Source: Porphyromonas uenonis 60-3
GTDB lineage: Bacteria; Bacteroidota; Bacteroidia; Bacteroidales; Porphyromonadaceae
Direction of reading: 5' to 3'
Length of the DNA stretch: 64,000 nt
Assembly (NCBI RefSeq): GCF_000174775.1
Contig: NZ_ACLR01000226.1
Location: 1-64,000, forward strand
Shown here: piece after piece, positions 48,505-56,504 of the stretch
Layout: each line of letters starts with the position of its first letter
How positions within the stretch are numbered: position 1 is the stretch's first letter
Notes under the pieces: model-generated
Databases searched by the model: none
What the model was told of the DNA's origin: nothing
The model's input: the letters and a program-made list of their open reading frames with translations, nothing else
Made by a program: the position numbers and the translations under genes

Positions 48505-49152
48505 ATGGCACAGATGAGAAAAATGCTCGTATTGATTTGTTCAGTTGGTCTTGTTTTGCTTTCATCATGTAAGAATAGCAAAAACGAGCCAATTGTAACA
48601 GAAGAACCAACGTTAGAAGAAATTCATGCGAATGGGGCAAAAACGCTCAATGAGATTTTGCTGGAGTATGAAAAAAGCATACAAGGAGAAGGAGAGGTCT
48701 CAGAAGTACCTCAATCAAAAACACCCTTGCGAGGCTATAAACCTGTGCAAAGGACAACGTATTATGGATTTACGCGAGACCACTATCTGGCTGGAAAGCC
48801 ACAGCTGTGTTATCTTAATGTAGATCTATATCGTGGATACTATCTTGTTGACATCCACTCCGTTGTTTTGGAAGTAAAAGCAAAACCTTTTACTGAGTAC
48901 GAACAAGTAGAATCGCCTAAGTGTGGTTACATTCCAACTACCTATACAGATACTTCTCACACAATGCCTAATCGCTTTGATAATCCCACTAGAGGGTGTT
49001 TTAATGATGGTTATCAAGCAGGTGGTCGTCAATACTTCAGGACCTATTACATCAAAGTCGCTTACAGCATAAGTGGCGAACAGATAAATCGGACTCTTCC
49101 TGATTACCCCCAAAACTTTGAATGGAACGTTGCTTATAGAGAAGCAGAATAA
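48505..49152 (+). CDS. Predicted lipoprotein, unknown function, element cargo
   Basis: This 215-residue protein has a lipoprotein signal, MAQMRKMLVLICSVGLVLLSSC, with the lipid-anchored Cys at about 22. The ATG at 48505 (or 48514) is chosen because the in-frame codons upstream precede the signal peptide. The mature part is polar, begins with a Glu-rich helix (EEPTLEEIHANGAKTLNEIL), and then has Tyr-rich, beta-like sequence with three further Cys residues. I recognise no family. It is A+T-richer than the integrase genes and has its own promoter, so it looks like passenger cargo. Surface exposure or a fitness role is possible but not shown. Confidence 0.7.
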   Translation: MAQMRKMLVLICSVGLVLLSSCKNSKNEPIVTEEPTLEEIHANGAKTLNEILLEYEKSIQGEGEVSEVPQSKTPLRGYKPVQRTTYYGFTRDHYLAGKPQLCYLNVDLYRGYYLVDIHSVVLEVKAKPFTEYEQVESPKCGYIPTTYTDTSHTMPNRFDNPTRGCFNDGYQAGGRQYFRTYYIKVAYSISGEQINRTLPDYPQNFEWNVAYREAE

Positions 49153-49263
49153 AGGTCATTGACAAAAACTGTAGAATAGGGTGTGTCGAAAAGGACACGC
49201 CCTATTTTATAAAAGTCGCCCTTCTATTAACTGTTTAGTTGAAAGTAGCAACGAGCAAGCTTG

Positions 49264-49566
49264 CTAAACTCCCAAATTAATCGGATGATAGTTCTCACTC
49301 AGTATTCTGTTTATGTCTGAGAGCCGATAGAGGATTTTCCCTGCGATTTGGGTGTAAGGGATAATGTTTTTATCCCGATAGTCTTGCAGGGTGCGAGGGG
49401 AAAGGAACAGTCTCTCACAAACCTCCCTTCCTGTGAGATAGATTTCACCTTCAAAAAGAGGACGATGAGTTTGAGCTATGCTTCTCACTCGATTCGTCAA
49501 ACCTTTAATGCCAGAGATGAGTTGTTTCATCTCTGGTGTTTCTTTATTGATCGTTTCGTACTCCAT
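49264..49566 (-). CDS. Helix-turn-helix, excisionase-like protein
   Basis: This 100-residue protein has a C-terminal MerR/excisionase-type helix-turn-helix (GEIYLTGREVCERLFLSPRTLQDYRD, about 40-65) followed by the wing KILYRLSDINRIL. The N-terminal 35 residues are polar and helical. Such proteins in Bacteroidales elements act as excision factors or regulators. It lies 5 bp after a second, related gene in the same direction, which suggests a heteromeric pair. Confidence 0.82.
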   Translation of the reverse strand: MEYETINKETPEMKQLISGIKGLTNRVRSIAQTHRPLFEGEIYLTGREVCERLFLSPRTLQDYRDKNIIPYTQIAGKILYRLSDINRILSENYHPINLGV

Positions 49567-49571
49567 AGTCG

Positions 49572-49850
49572 TTAACCTTTACGAGTGTTAGAGTTAGCGA
49601 GGAGAGCTTCCACATCCTCACGCTTGTAATAGCATTTATGTCCGATTTGGATAAAGGGCAGCACAGACGAGTCCCGATAGTGCTGCAATGTTCGCTTACT
49701 GATGTTCAGTATTCGGCATACATCCCCATTGTGTAATAAGTCAGGGAATTGAGCTGGTGGCGCAAACTGTTCATTGAAACTCTTTGTCAGCTCCTCGATG
49801 CACTCTTTCAGTTCCTCCCAAGCGGAAGTGTCAATGGCTGTAAATCTCAT
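49572..49850 (-). CDS. Helix-turn-helix, excisionase-like protein
   Basis: This 92-residue protein has the same layout as its neighbour: a helical N-terminus with Trp-Glu-rich residues, then LLHNGDVCRILNISKRTLQHYRD (about 42-64) and HKCYYKREDVEALL. It is probably the first gene of the two, reading leftward from the -7 box TACTTTTG at 49891-49898. It probably controls excision or the genes of the element. Confidence 0.82.
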   Translation of the reverse strand: MRFTAIDTSAWEELKECIEELTKSFNEQFAPPAQFPDLLHNGDVCRILNISKRTLQHYRDSSVLPFIQIGHKCYYKREDVEALLANSNTRKG

Positions 49851-50292
49851 TTTGTTGTTGTGTTATTTGCGTTGTTATTACTTTCTGACGCAAAAGTAAG
49901 CAGGCTCTTCCATTATTCCTCCAAGCGCAGAGACAGCGGGATATACGAGGAAATGTCAGGAAAAGTGGCTCTTGACCACTGTCTGATTGTCCATACTTTA
50001 TTCCATTGCGTCACTAGTTCAAGCAATCACTTCAATCCATCGAAGTAAAGCAACGCACCCCATAGCAAACGACACACTTTTCGTTAGTGCTATTTGCACA
50101 CTCATAGAGCCTCTTTTCCTCCATTTGGATTGTGAAAAGGGGCTTTTCGTTGTGTCGTGTCAGAGAAAAGCGATGCACTCAGAAGCAAGAAAACCGTCCT
50201 TGTGCTTCTTGCGAAAAAACTCTTCTAACTTGGCTTTAGCTCTCGAAAAGGAGCTAATCATCAAAACAATGTAATACAAAGCAATCCGCACA
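49851..50292. other. 442-bp region between the excisionase genes and vapE
   Basis: It holds the leftward -7 box at 49891-49898 and a good terminator-like hairpin at 50108-50144 (AGCCTCTTTTC pairing with GAAAAGGGGCT, then TTTTCG), plus a 6-bp hairpin TAGCTC/GAGCTA at about 50239-50258. The terminator position suggests a short rightward transcript before vapE, possibly a small RNA or attenuator. No protein frame is convincing. Confidence 0.45.
50108..50148 (+). terminator. Terminator-like hairpin before vapE
   Basis: An 11-bp stem (AGCCTCTTTTC / GAAAAGGGGCT, one wobble) with a 15-nt loop, and TTTTCG at the 3' side. Confidence 0.6.
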
Positions 50293-51483
50293 ATGAAAAT
50301 AGGAGAAAAGGATAGCCCCTCCAAAAACGACCAAATAGAAGCGTATCTTTCCGCTCAGTACCAGTTTCGGTACAACACTGTGTTGCACCGAGCCGAGTAT
50401 CGTCTACGAGGAAAGGGCGATTACACCTCCGTAGACCGCTATCGTATCAATACCCTCAAGCGAGCCTTGGACAAGGAAGCCAACATACAGACCTCAACAG
50501 ATAATCTGTACAGCATTATTGAGAGCGATTTCTCCCCACGTATCAATCCCGTGCAAGACTATTTCCGAGCCTTACCGCTGACGAAAGGTAATGCGGAAGC
50601 TATCACAGCTCTTGCCGACTGCGTGCAAGTAACCAATTCTGAGAAATGGGAGGAATACCTTACCAAGTGGCTCGTGGCTGTAGTAGCCAATGCTATGGAC
50701 GACAAGCAGTGTCGCAATCACACCTGCCTTGTGCTGACAGGCGAGCAAGGCAAGTTCAAAACGACCTTCCTAGACCTGCTCTGCCCTCCAGCTCTATCCG
50801 ACTACCGCTATACAGGCAAGATATATCCGCAGGAGAAAGATGTGCTGAGCCTTATCGGGCAAAACCTCCTCATCAACATTGACGACCAACTCAAAGCCCT
50901 CAACAAGCGAGATGAAAACGAACTGAAGAACCTTATAACCTGTCCGCAGGTGAAGTACCGTATGCCTTACGAGAAGCACATTGAGGAGCGACCCCACTTG
51001 GCAAGCTTCGTGGCTTCGGTCAATGGCAACGACTTCCTCACAGACCCTACAGGGAGCAGGCGTTTCCTCCCCTTTGAAGTCTCGGCAATAGATATAGACA
51101 GTGCTAAAGAGATCCCGATGGATGCTGTTTACGGTGACGCCAAGCGACTACTGCATGAAGGCTTTCGCTATTGGTTCAATGATGAAGAGATTATCGAACT
51201 GCATAGAAACAGTGAAGCATTTCAAGTCTATACGACAGAGATGGAGCTGTTGCTCCGCTACTTCACATTTCCCTCGGAAGCTGAGACGGCTACGAAACGC
51301 TTCTATATGACCAATTCGGAGATTGTAGGGTATCTCTCCTGCTATACCCGACAACCCCTCTCTCCCAAACGGATGGGCGAAGCCCTGCGAAAGGCAGGCT
51401 ATACGAGGGAGTGTCGCAGGATAAATGGCAATCCCGTATATGTCTATGCCGTCCGTAAGATTTACCCCGAGCAACCACCATAG
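50293..51483 (+). CDS. VapE-family replicative P-loop ATPase
   Basis: This 396-residue VapE (virulence-associated E) protein has P-loop TGEQGKFKTTFLDLL at about 149-163 and the Walker B-like LLINIDDQ at about 194-201. FVASVNGNDFLTDPTGSRRFLPFEV is typical of the family. VapE proteins are superfamily 3-like helicases paired with primases in mobile elements. The first 90 residues are a polar accessory domain; the last 80 resemble a winged-helix end. A Toprim primase follows after an origin-like gap of 365 bp. Together these suggest that the element replicates during excision. Confidence 0.88.
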   Translation: MKIGEKDSPSKNDQIEAYLSAQYQFRYNTVLHRAEYRLRGKGDYTSVDRYRINTLKRALDKEANIQTSTDNLYSIIESDFSPRINPVQDYFRALPLTKGNAEAITALADCVQVTNSEKWEEYLTKWLVAVVANAMDDKQCRNHTCLVLTGEQGKFKTTFLDLLCPPALSDYRYTGKIYPQEKDVLSLIGQNLLINIDDQLKALNKRDENELKNLITCPQVKYRMPYEKHIEERPHLASFVASVNGNDFLTDPTGSRRFLPFEVSAIDIDSAKEIPMDAVYGDAKRLLHEGFRYWFNDEEIIELHRNSEAFQVYTTEMELLLRYFTFPSEAETATKRFYMTNSEIVGYLSCYTRQPLSPKRMGEALRKAGYTRECRRINGNPVYVYAVRKIYPEQPP

Positions 51484-51848
51484 CACTCTGTTGTTGCACT
51501 CCCTTTGTAATACCCCTTTCTCTTTTCTTTCCTATTCTCCTTACTACGTTACTACAACTAAGGATAATACAGTGAAAGAGAAAGGATTACAGAAGACATT
51601 CATCTTACGACAGATGTTACTACAATCCTTCTACGCTTCTACAGCTTAATAGAGGACAAGTGGTGTAGACAGATGGTGTAGTAGGATAAACCCCGACAAA
51701 GTGTTACACTTTTCTCTTTCACTGTCAATCACTTATCCTAGTGTAGAAACGTAGTAAGATAAAAAGGGGAAAACTCCAAAAAGAGAAAATAGAGAGAACA
51801 GAACATGCAATGAGACAGCAAACAAAGAATACGAAGAACCCGTGAACA
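51484..51848. other. Origin-like region with a long imperfect inverted repeat
   Basis: The left arm (51541-51585) and right arm (51710-51757) are near-perfect inverses. TTACTACGTTACTACA faces TGTAGAAACGTAGTAA (15 of 16), followed by AAGGATAAT facing CTTATCC and AGTGAAAGAGAAAG facing CTTTCTCTTTCACT-like sequence. Inside are more short TACTACA / TGTAGTA motifs (51617-51624, 51677-51684). The region is A+T-rich, lacks genes and lies between a replicative helicase and a primase, where an origin is expected. Confidence 0.5.
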
Positions 51849-52829
51849 ATGAATACGAACAATCCAAATCCAAAGACAACAGCAATGAACAACGAATATT
51901 ACGATCTACAACATCTTAAGGCAATACCAATAGCCGACTATCTGCATACTACCTATGGTATCGAACCTGCCAAGCGGTACAACGGCTATGCCCTTTATCA
52001 TGCACCCTACCGAGAAGACTTCAATGCTAGTATGAAGGTAGACTTTTGGGAGAACTTGTGGCACGACTATGGTACAGGTCAAGGCGGAAGCATCATAGAC
52101 CTTGTGATGCGTATGCAAGGGTGTAGTGCTTATGAAGCAATGAAGCATCTTGCTGGAAAGCGAGAGACAGTAATTGCACCCTCTTCCTTTCATCGTGAAG
52201 ATCACATAGAGCATAGAAGAGATGAGCAGAGAGCAAATAATAGAAGGCATATTCTTTCCATCAGCGATGAGTTGCCCTCACATCTGCAACGCTATCTTCG
52301 AGAGGTTCGCAAGATAGATCTTGCAGTGGCAAGTGGGTATCTCCGTCACATCCACTACGAGGTAGGTGGACGAGAATACTCCGCCATCGGATTTCCCAAT
52401 CGTTCTGGTGGATATGAGCTTCGGGATGACAACGCATTCAAGGGAACTATTGCGCCAAAGGATATATCTGTGATTGCAGGACGAGAGGACAACGCCCCTC
52501 TCTGCATCTTTGAAGGCTTTATGGATTTCCTTTCCCTTCTTACGATAAATGGGAAAGAAACGGCTCCTTGCCTTGTATTGAACTCGGTCAGCAACATTTC
52601 ACGAGCCATCGCCTATCTCCAAGAGCAAGACATTGACTCCGTTCGAGCGTTCCTCGATAATGACCCCGTAGGACGACAAGCACTCCTTACTATCCAATCA
52701 TCAGGTGTGACGGTAGAGGATATGAGCAGGCACTATGCCCGATACAAAGACCTCAACGAGTTTCTTGTAGCACAACGAGAAGCGCAGAAACAGAAAATAG
52801 TCCCTCGCAAAAGGGGGCTTAGACGATAA
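51849..52829 (+). CDS. Toprim-domain DNA primase-like protein
   Basis: This 326-residue protein has an N-terminal half resembling the zinc-binding CHC2 domain of DnaG-type primases (YGTGQGGSIIDLVMRMQG at about 74-91), but without the zinc Cys/His set. The Toprim domain follows at about 205-305, with the catalytic Glu in CIFEGFMDFL and the acidic pair in AFLDNDPVGRQAL. The start at 51849 is used; MNNEYYD (51885) is a real alternative. The position between vapE and mobV and the loss of zinc residues are usual for primases of small Bacteroidales elements. Confidence 0.85.
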   Translation: MNTNNPNPKTTAMNNEYYDLQHLKAIPIADYLHTTYGIEPAKRYNGYALYHAPYREDFNASMKVDFWENLWHDYGTGQGGSIIDLVMRMQGCSAYEAMKHLAGKRETVIAPSSFHREDHIEHRRDEQRANNRRHILSISDELPSHLQRYLREVRKIDLAVASGYLRHIHYEVGGREYSAIGFPNRSGGYELRDDNAFKGTIAPKDISVIAGREDNAPLCIFEGFMDFLSLLTINGKETAPCLVLNSVSNISRAIAYLQEQDIDSVRAFLDNDPVGRQALLTIQSSGVTVEDMSRHYARYKDLNEFLVAQREAQKQKIVPRKRGLRR

Positions 52830-53163
52830 CGCAAAAGAGCGAAATTTCAACAACGGAACAATCGGGTATTCGAAGAGACTAGAGCTGTAAATCGTATAGA
52901 TGTGAGCCTTTGTTTCAAGAGTTATGGCACTCCTTTGGAGTTGCAAGTTTGCTGGGGCAAACTTAGAAACAAAGACTCAGTGCATTAAGAGAATGCAAGC
53001 ACTTCAAAGGCAGGCTGGGGAATAGGGCGGAGCGGGCATTTGGAGAAATGCCATAGCTCATTAGGGCATTTTCTTCACGCTCCACTTCGTTACTGCTAAA
53101 AAAGCCCTCCTGAGCCAAGGGGAAACAGCCCCTTTGGATACCCCCTAAAACTATATCCAACTT
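52830..53163. other. Candidate oriT upstream of mobV
   Basis: This 334-bp gene-free stretch has several hairpins: AAGTTTGC/GCAAACTT (52945-52964, perfect 8-bp stem), GGCATTT/AAATGCC (about 53036-53053) and CCAAGGGG/CCCCTTTGG (about 53114-53136). It lies directly before the MobV relaxase gene, where oriT of this relaxase family is expected. The nick site cannot be placed from sequence alone. Confidence 0.5.
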
Positions 53164-54420
53164 ATGGGCTACGCAGTATTACACATAGACAAGGCTCGGG
53201 GCAACGACTCGGCAATGAGTGCCCACATCGAGCGAACATTCGTGCCGAACAATGTCGATGCCTCTCGCACGCACCTCAATCGAGACTTGGTGCAATTCCC
53301 CGCAAATGTCACCAACCGCACAGAAGCTATTGCACATCGCATAGCAACGGCTGGTATCTACCGAAAGGTTGCGGACAATCAAGTTAAAGCACTTCGTTTC
53401 ATCCTCTCAGGATCACACGAAGATATGCTCCAACTTGAAAGCGATGGACGCTTAGAGGAGTGGTGCCATAGTACGATGCAGTGGCTTTATACCACCTTTG
53501 GCAAGGCAAACGTGGTGGCAGCCACACTTCATGCTGATGAAGAGACCCCGCACATACATGCGACAGTTGTCCCAATTGTCACGGGAGAAAGGAGAAAAGC
53601 CAAACAGGAAGCTGAGAATGGCAAGCGTAAGTACAAGACAAAGAAAAACAAGATAAGGCTCTGTGCTGATGATCTCCTTACACCCAAGAAGCTCGAGGAG
53701 TATCAAACCTCCTACGCAGAGCAAATGCGACCATTTGGGCTGAGTAGAGGGGTACAAGGATCTGAAGCCAAGCATCGTACTAATATGGAGTATTACAAAG
53801 AGCTCCTCAAAGAGACCAAGCAGAAACAACTTGAGGAGGAAGAACTAATTCAAAAGGTTAGAGAGTTGGAAAAGCAGGCAGGCAAGCTCCGAGTAAAAGG
53901 TACGCTCTACTCGCTCTTTGGCAACTCCGAACTTGACAAGGCGGAACAGCGCATCGAAGAGTTGGAGCAAGAAGTCGAACGGCAACAACATCTTTCGGAA
54001 AAGGAGAAAGCCGAAATCCGCAAGGAGGTCATTCTTCTTCAGGACACCATTAGAGATAAGGACAAGACTATCTCTGAACAACACCGAGAAATCAAGGTGT
54101 ACGAGGAGGAGCGGAGTTTTATCAAACGCTTCTTCCACAGCTTCTACCTCTTACTCAACATTCGCTTGATGCTCCGCAAAATGGGCTTTGATGATGATAC
54201 GGTGGTCAAGATGCACAAAGATCAAGAGATAGTCCGTGGTACGGCTACAGCATATTCAAGAATGTACAAACGAAACTTCACGGAGGAAAATGCGGAGCTA
54301 CGCATTATAACCAACGAGAAGCGTCAGCCTATTCTTACCATTAATAGACTATCTGTTCCAGATTGGTGCGAACAGAAATGGAAACAGCTTGTCAATCGGA
54401 ATCGCTCGCAACGACTGTAG
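53164..54420 (+). CDS. MobV-family relaxase
   Basis: This 418-residue relaxase nicks oriT and leads the DNA strand to the recipient. The N-terminal catalytic domain (about 1-200) has GYAVLHIDKARGNDSAMSAH, HLNRDLVQFP (motif I) and the metal-binding HADEETPHIHATVVP at about 122-136. A long coiled coil (about 215-315, Glu/Lys/Gln-rich) and a basic end follow. All key residues are present. No coupling or secretion genes are in the element, so a helper ICE is needed. Confidence 0.92.
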   Translation: MGYAVLHIDKARGNDSAMSAHIERTFVPNNVDASRTHLNRDLVQFPANVTNRTEAIAHRIATAGIYRKVADNQVKALRFILSGSHEDMLQLESDGRLEEWCHSTMQWLYTTFGKANVVAATLHADEETPHIHATVVPIVTGERRKAKQEAENGKRKYKTKKNKIRLCADDLLTPKKLEEYQTSYAEQMRPFGLSRGVQGSEAKHRTNMEYYKELLKETKQKQLEEEELIQKVRELEKQAGKLRVKGTLYSLFGNSELDKAEQRIEELEQEVERQQHLSEKEKAEIRKEVILLQDTIRDKDKTISEQHREIKVYEEERSFIKRFFHSFYLLLNIRLMLRKMGFDDDTVVKMHKDQEIVRGTATAYSRMYKRNFTEENAELRIITNEKRQPILTINRLSVPDWCEQKWKQLVNRNRSQRL

Positions 54421-54493
54421 AGATAAGACATCTCCTTCCCCTTTCATTGTAATGTTTGGACTCCGACTTAAACTTTTAAGAAGAAAATCACGT

Positions 54494-54554
54494 AAGAACG
54501 CTCACTTTCTCCCACGAATCACTACCTTTGCAAGTGATAATAGTGAGCGTTCTT
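54494..54554. repeat. Perfect 13-bp inverted repeat around a promoter-like box
   Basis: AAGAACGCTCACT (54494-54506) and AGTGAGCGTTCTT (54542-54554) are exact inverses. The 35-bp interval holds TACCTTTG (54523-54530). It could be a hairpin, an operator or a very short invertible promoter. Confidence 0.7.
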
Positions 54555-54569
54555 TGGCTATCCAAAACG

Positions 54570-54656
54570 ATGTACTTCAAAGCACTCCGCTCATTTCTAA
54601 ATCGTTACCTATCCACATCCATCCAAACGGTAACCTCTTGCTTCTCAGCTAGATAG
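54570..54656 (+). CDS. Possible 28-residue peptide gene
   Basis: ATG at 54570 opens 28 codons (MYFKALRSFLNRYLSTSIQT...) ending TAG. It is 40 bp downstream of the TACCTTTG box and is basic and partly hydrophobic. It is too short for coding statistics and overlaps arm-like motifs, so it may be chance. Confidence 0.25.
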   Translation: MYFKALRSFLNRYLSTSIQTVTSCFSAR

Positions 54657-54816
54657 CCTGCAACCAAAAAAATGCGGAGGAATTTCAAAATCCCTAGGGA
54701 GGGATTTACAGGGCTGACGCATTATATATAGTTATTGCTGTCCAGTGAAAGCTTTTTGAGGGGGCATCGGGTAGATCGTTCTGCAGAAATGAGCTAACTA
54801 TCAATACCACTTGGGT

Positions 54817-54910
54817 GAAACTAAAGTTTCCTAGGCATGAAACTAAAGTTTTCTAGGTATGAAACTAGAGTTTCCTAGGCATGAAACTAGAGTTTCCTAC
54901 GAAGAAAACT
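54817..54910 (+). repeat. Tandem array B of 22-bp palindromic units
   Basis: GAAACT starts at 54817, 54839, 54861 and 54883, exactly 22 bp apart, and a fifth unit at 54904 has one extra A. The palindrome GAAACTnnAGTTTC is followed by spacers such as CTAGGCAT. The leader CTAACTATCAnTnCCACTnG is shared with array A. It lies upstream of the MATE gene and is bracketed by inverted segments. Confidence 0.85.
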
Positions 54911-55067
54911 GTAGATTGGTCGAAGTCGAGTAGTCGGACAGCAATACTATATAATGAATTCATCCAAGTCTAGCTTGTCGCTAATGTGTAGCTCCTAACG
55001 GAGCAATTATAATGCGTCAGCCCTGGAGGGATTTATCATTTCCAACGGTGGAAAATCTTTTATTTAC

Positions 55068-55075
55068 TACCTTTG
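55068..55075 (+). promoter_or_regulatory. -7 box immediately before the MATE start
   Basis: TACCTTTG ends 5 bp before the ATG at 55081. Transcription from it would begin at or next to the start codon, so the mRNA may be leaderless. Confidence 0.5.
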
Positions 55076-55080
55076 CACTG

Positions 55081-56493
55081 ATGAATGATAGAGAGATAGA
55101 GGCTCCTGAGCAAGCCGAAGACAATAAGCGGACGCAGGACTTGCGGACGCAACCTATCCCTAAGCTACTGCTGCAGTATGCTATACCAGCCGTGGTGGGT
55201 ACGGTCGTGCAGGCGCTGTATAATATCGTGGACACGATCTTCATCGGCCAGGGCAGTGGCGAGCTTGGCATCGCTGCGGTCTATATTGGGTTCCCCTTGA
55301 TCATCCTACTCGTTGGCTTTAGCATGCTTGTGGGGACGGGTGCCTCTGTCGGTGTGTCGATCGCTCTAGGTAGGCGGGACTCGGATCGTGCGGATCGCAT
55401 CCTGAGTAATGCTGTCTATCTGACTTTTGGCTTCTATATCTTGGCGGTCACGCCCTCGATCATCTTTCTAGAGGATCTATTGCGACTCATCGGAGCGAGC
55501 GACAATATCATCCCCTTGGCAAAGGACTACCTCCACATCTATCTGCCAGCCGTCATACTGAGCAACCTGACCTACGGGTACAACAATGTGATGCGTGCAT
55601 CGGGCTACCCAACGAAAGCGATGATTACGATGATCATCGGAGCGGTGATCAATGTGGTGCTGGACTACTTCTTTATCATGCACTTCGGATGGGGTGTCAA
55701 GGGCGCAGCCTGGGCAACGGTGATTGCGATGTTCTGTACGATGGTTTTCGTGCAGTATCACTTCTTCCAGCGCAAGAGCGTGGTGCGCTTCAAGCGACAG
55801 AATATGAAGCCCTCGGGCTCAATCCTCCTTTCGATCATCAGTGTCGGTATAGCACCCTTTGCGATGCAGGTGGCGGGCAGTGCCGTGAGCTTTGTGCTCA
55901 ACCATAATTTCGCACGCTTTGCTAAGTCGGTGGCTGAGGCGGATCTATCCATAGCGACCTACGGTATCATCAACAACTACACAACACTCATAGCACTCAC
56001 TATCATCGGGGTAGCGCAGGGTATGCAACCTATCGTGGGGTACAACTACGGTGCGGGACATATTGAGCGCTCTCTGAGCTGCTACAAGCTGGCTGTCGGG
56101 GTCAATACGGTCATCTCTATACTAGGCTTTGCGGCTGCCATGCTACTACCGGAGCAACTCTTTATCCTCTTCAACGCATCGCCTGAGTTGATTGAGATAG
56201 GTCGGCGTGCGATACGTATAGTCTTCTGCGTCTTCTTTGTCGTGGGCTTTCAGATTACCACCTCACAGCTCTTCCAGAGTCTCGGGCTGAGCCGTCAGGC
56301 TATCTTCATCAGCTTGACACGGCAGATCATCTTCCTCCTACCAGCACTACTGATCCTCCCCCACTTCTACGGCATCGATGGCGTCTGGTATGCGATACCT
56401 CTGGGCGATCTCTTGGCGACGGTCGTCTCGGCTTCGATGATTATCTACTACTTCAAGAAGTGGACTAGCGAGCAACCTTCACCCTTAGCGTAA
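55081..56493 (+). CDS. MATE-family multidrug/drug-Na+ exporter
   Basis: This 470-residue inner-membrane protein has 12 predicted helices after a polar N-terminus of about 30 residues. The MATE pattern is clear: PIPKLLLQYAIPAVVGTVVQALYNIVDTIFIGQGSG at about 23-58, LVGTGASVGVSIALGR, and the repeat in the second half VAQGMQPIVGYNYGAG. It exports cationic drugs or metabolites by Na+ or H+ exchange. The substrate cannot be read. The start at 55081 directly follows a -7 box; codons upstream of it belong to the promoter. Confidence 0.9.
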   Translation: MNDREIEAPEQAEDNKRTQDLRTQPIPKLLLQYAIPAVVGTVVQALYNIVDTIFIGQGSGELGIAAVYIGFPLIILLVGFSMLVGTGASVGVSIALGRRDSDRADRILSNAVYLTFGFYILAVTPSIIFLEDLLRLIGASDNIIPLAKDYLHIYLPAVILSNLTYGYNNVMRASGYPTKAMITMIIGAVINVVLDYFFIMHFGWGVKGAAWATVIAMFCTMVFVQYHFFQRKSVVRFKRQNMKPSGSILLSIISVGIAPFAMQVAGSAVSFVLNHNFARFAKSVAEADLSIATYGIINNYTTLIALTIIGVAQGMQPIVGYNYGAGHIERSLSCYKLAVGVNTVISILGFAAAMLLPEQLFILFNASPELIEIGRRAIRIVFCVFFVVGFQITTSQLFQSLGLSRQAIFISLTRQIIFLLPALLILPHFYGIDGVWYAIPLGDLLATVVSASMIIYYFKKWTSEQPSPLA

Positions 56494-56504
56494 GACCTCC
56501 TAAT

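Larger units (their letters stand above)
45657..54711 (+). mobile_element. Mobilizable element with tandem integrases and MobV relaxase (boundaries approximate)
   Basis: The gene set is self-contained: two IntDOT-type integrases, lipoprotein cargo, two excisionase-like proteins, VapE helicase, Toprim primase and MobV relaxase, with no type IV secretion genes. Short GGTAAC motifs recur at the left end (about 45737-45890) and right end (GTTACC at 54604, GGTAAC at 54627), as expected for integrase arm sites. The limits given are the near-repeat GAGAGGGATTTGCAG / GGGAGGGATTTACAG (13 of 15 match) at 45657-45671 and 54698-54711, and are tentative. The A+T-richer gene content from about 48 kb differs from the surrounding genes. 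Confidence 0.6.
54421..55080. other. Gap between mobV and the MATE gene, rich in repeats
   Basis: It contains an inverted repeat around a promoter-like box (54494-54554), a 28-codon ORF (54570-54656), GGTAAC-type arm motifs (54604-54632), the presumed right end of the element (about 54.7 kb), array B (54817-54910), and inverted segments on both sides of that array (54699-54743 against 54936-54956 and 55006-55024). It then holds the -7 box of the MATE gene. Confidence 0.6.

Noticed and set aside
54494-54554. Phase-variable invertible promoter
   Set aside because: The invertible interval would be only 35 bp, much shorter than known Bacteroidales promoter switches, and no recombinase site is recognised; kept only as an inverted repeat.
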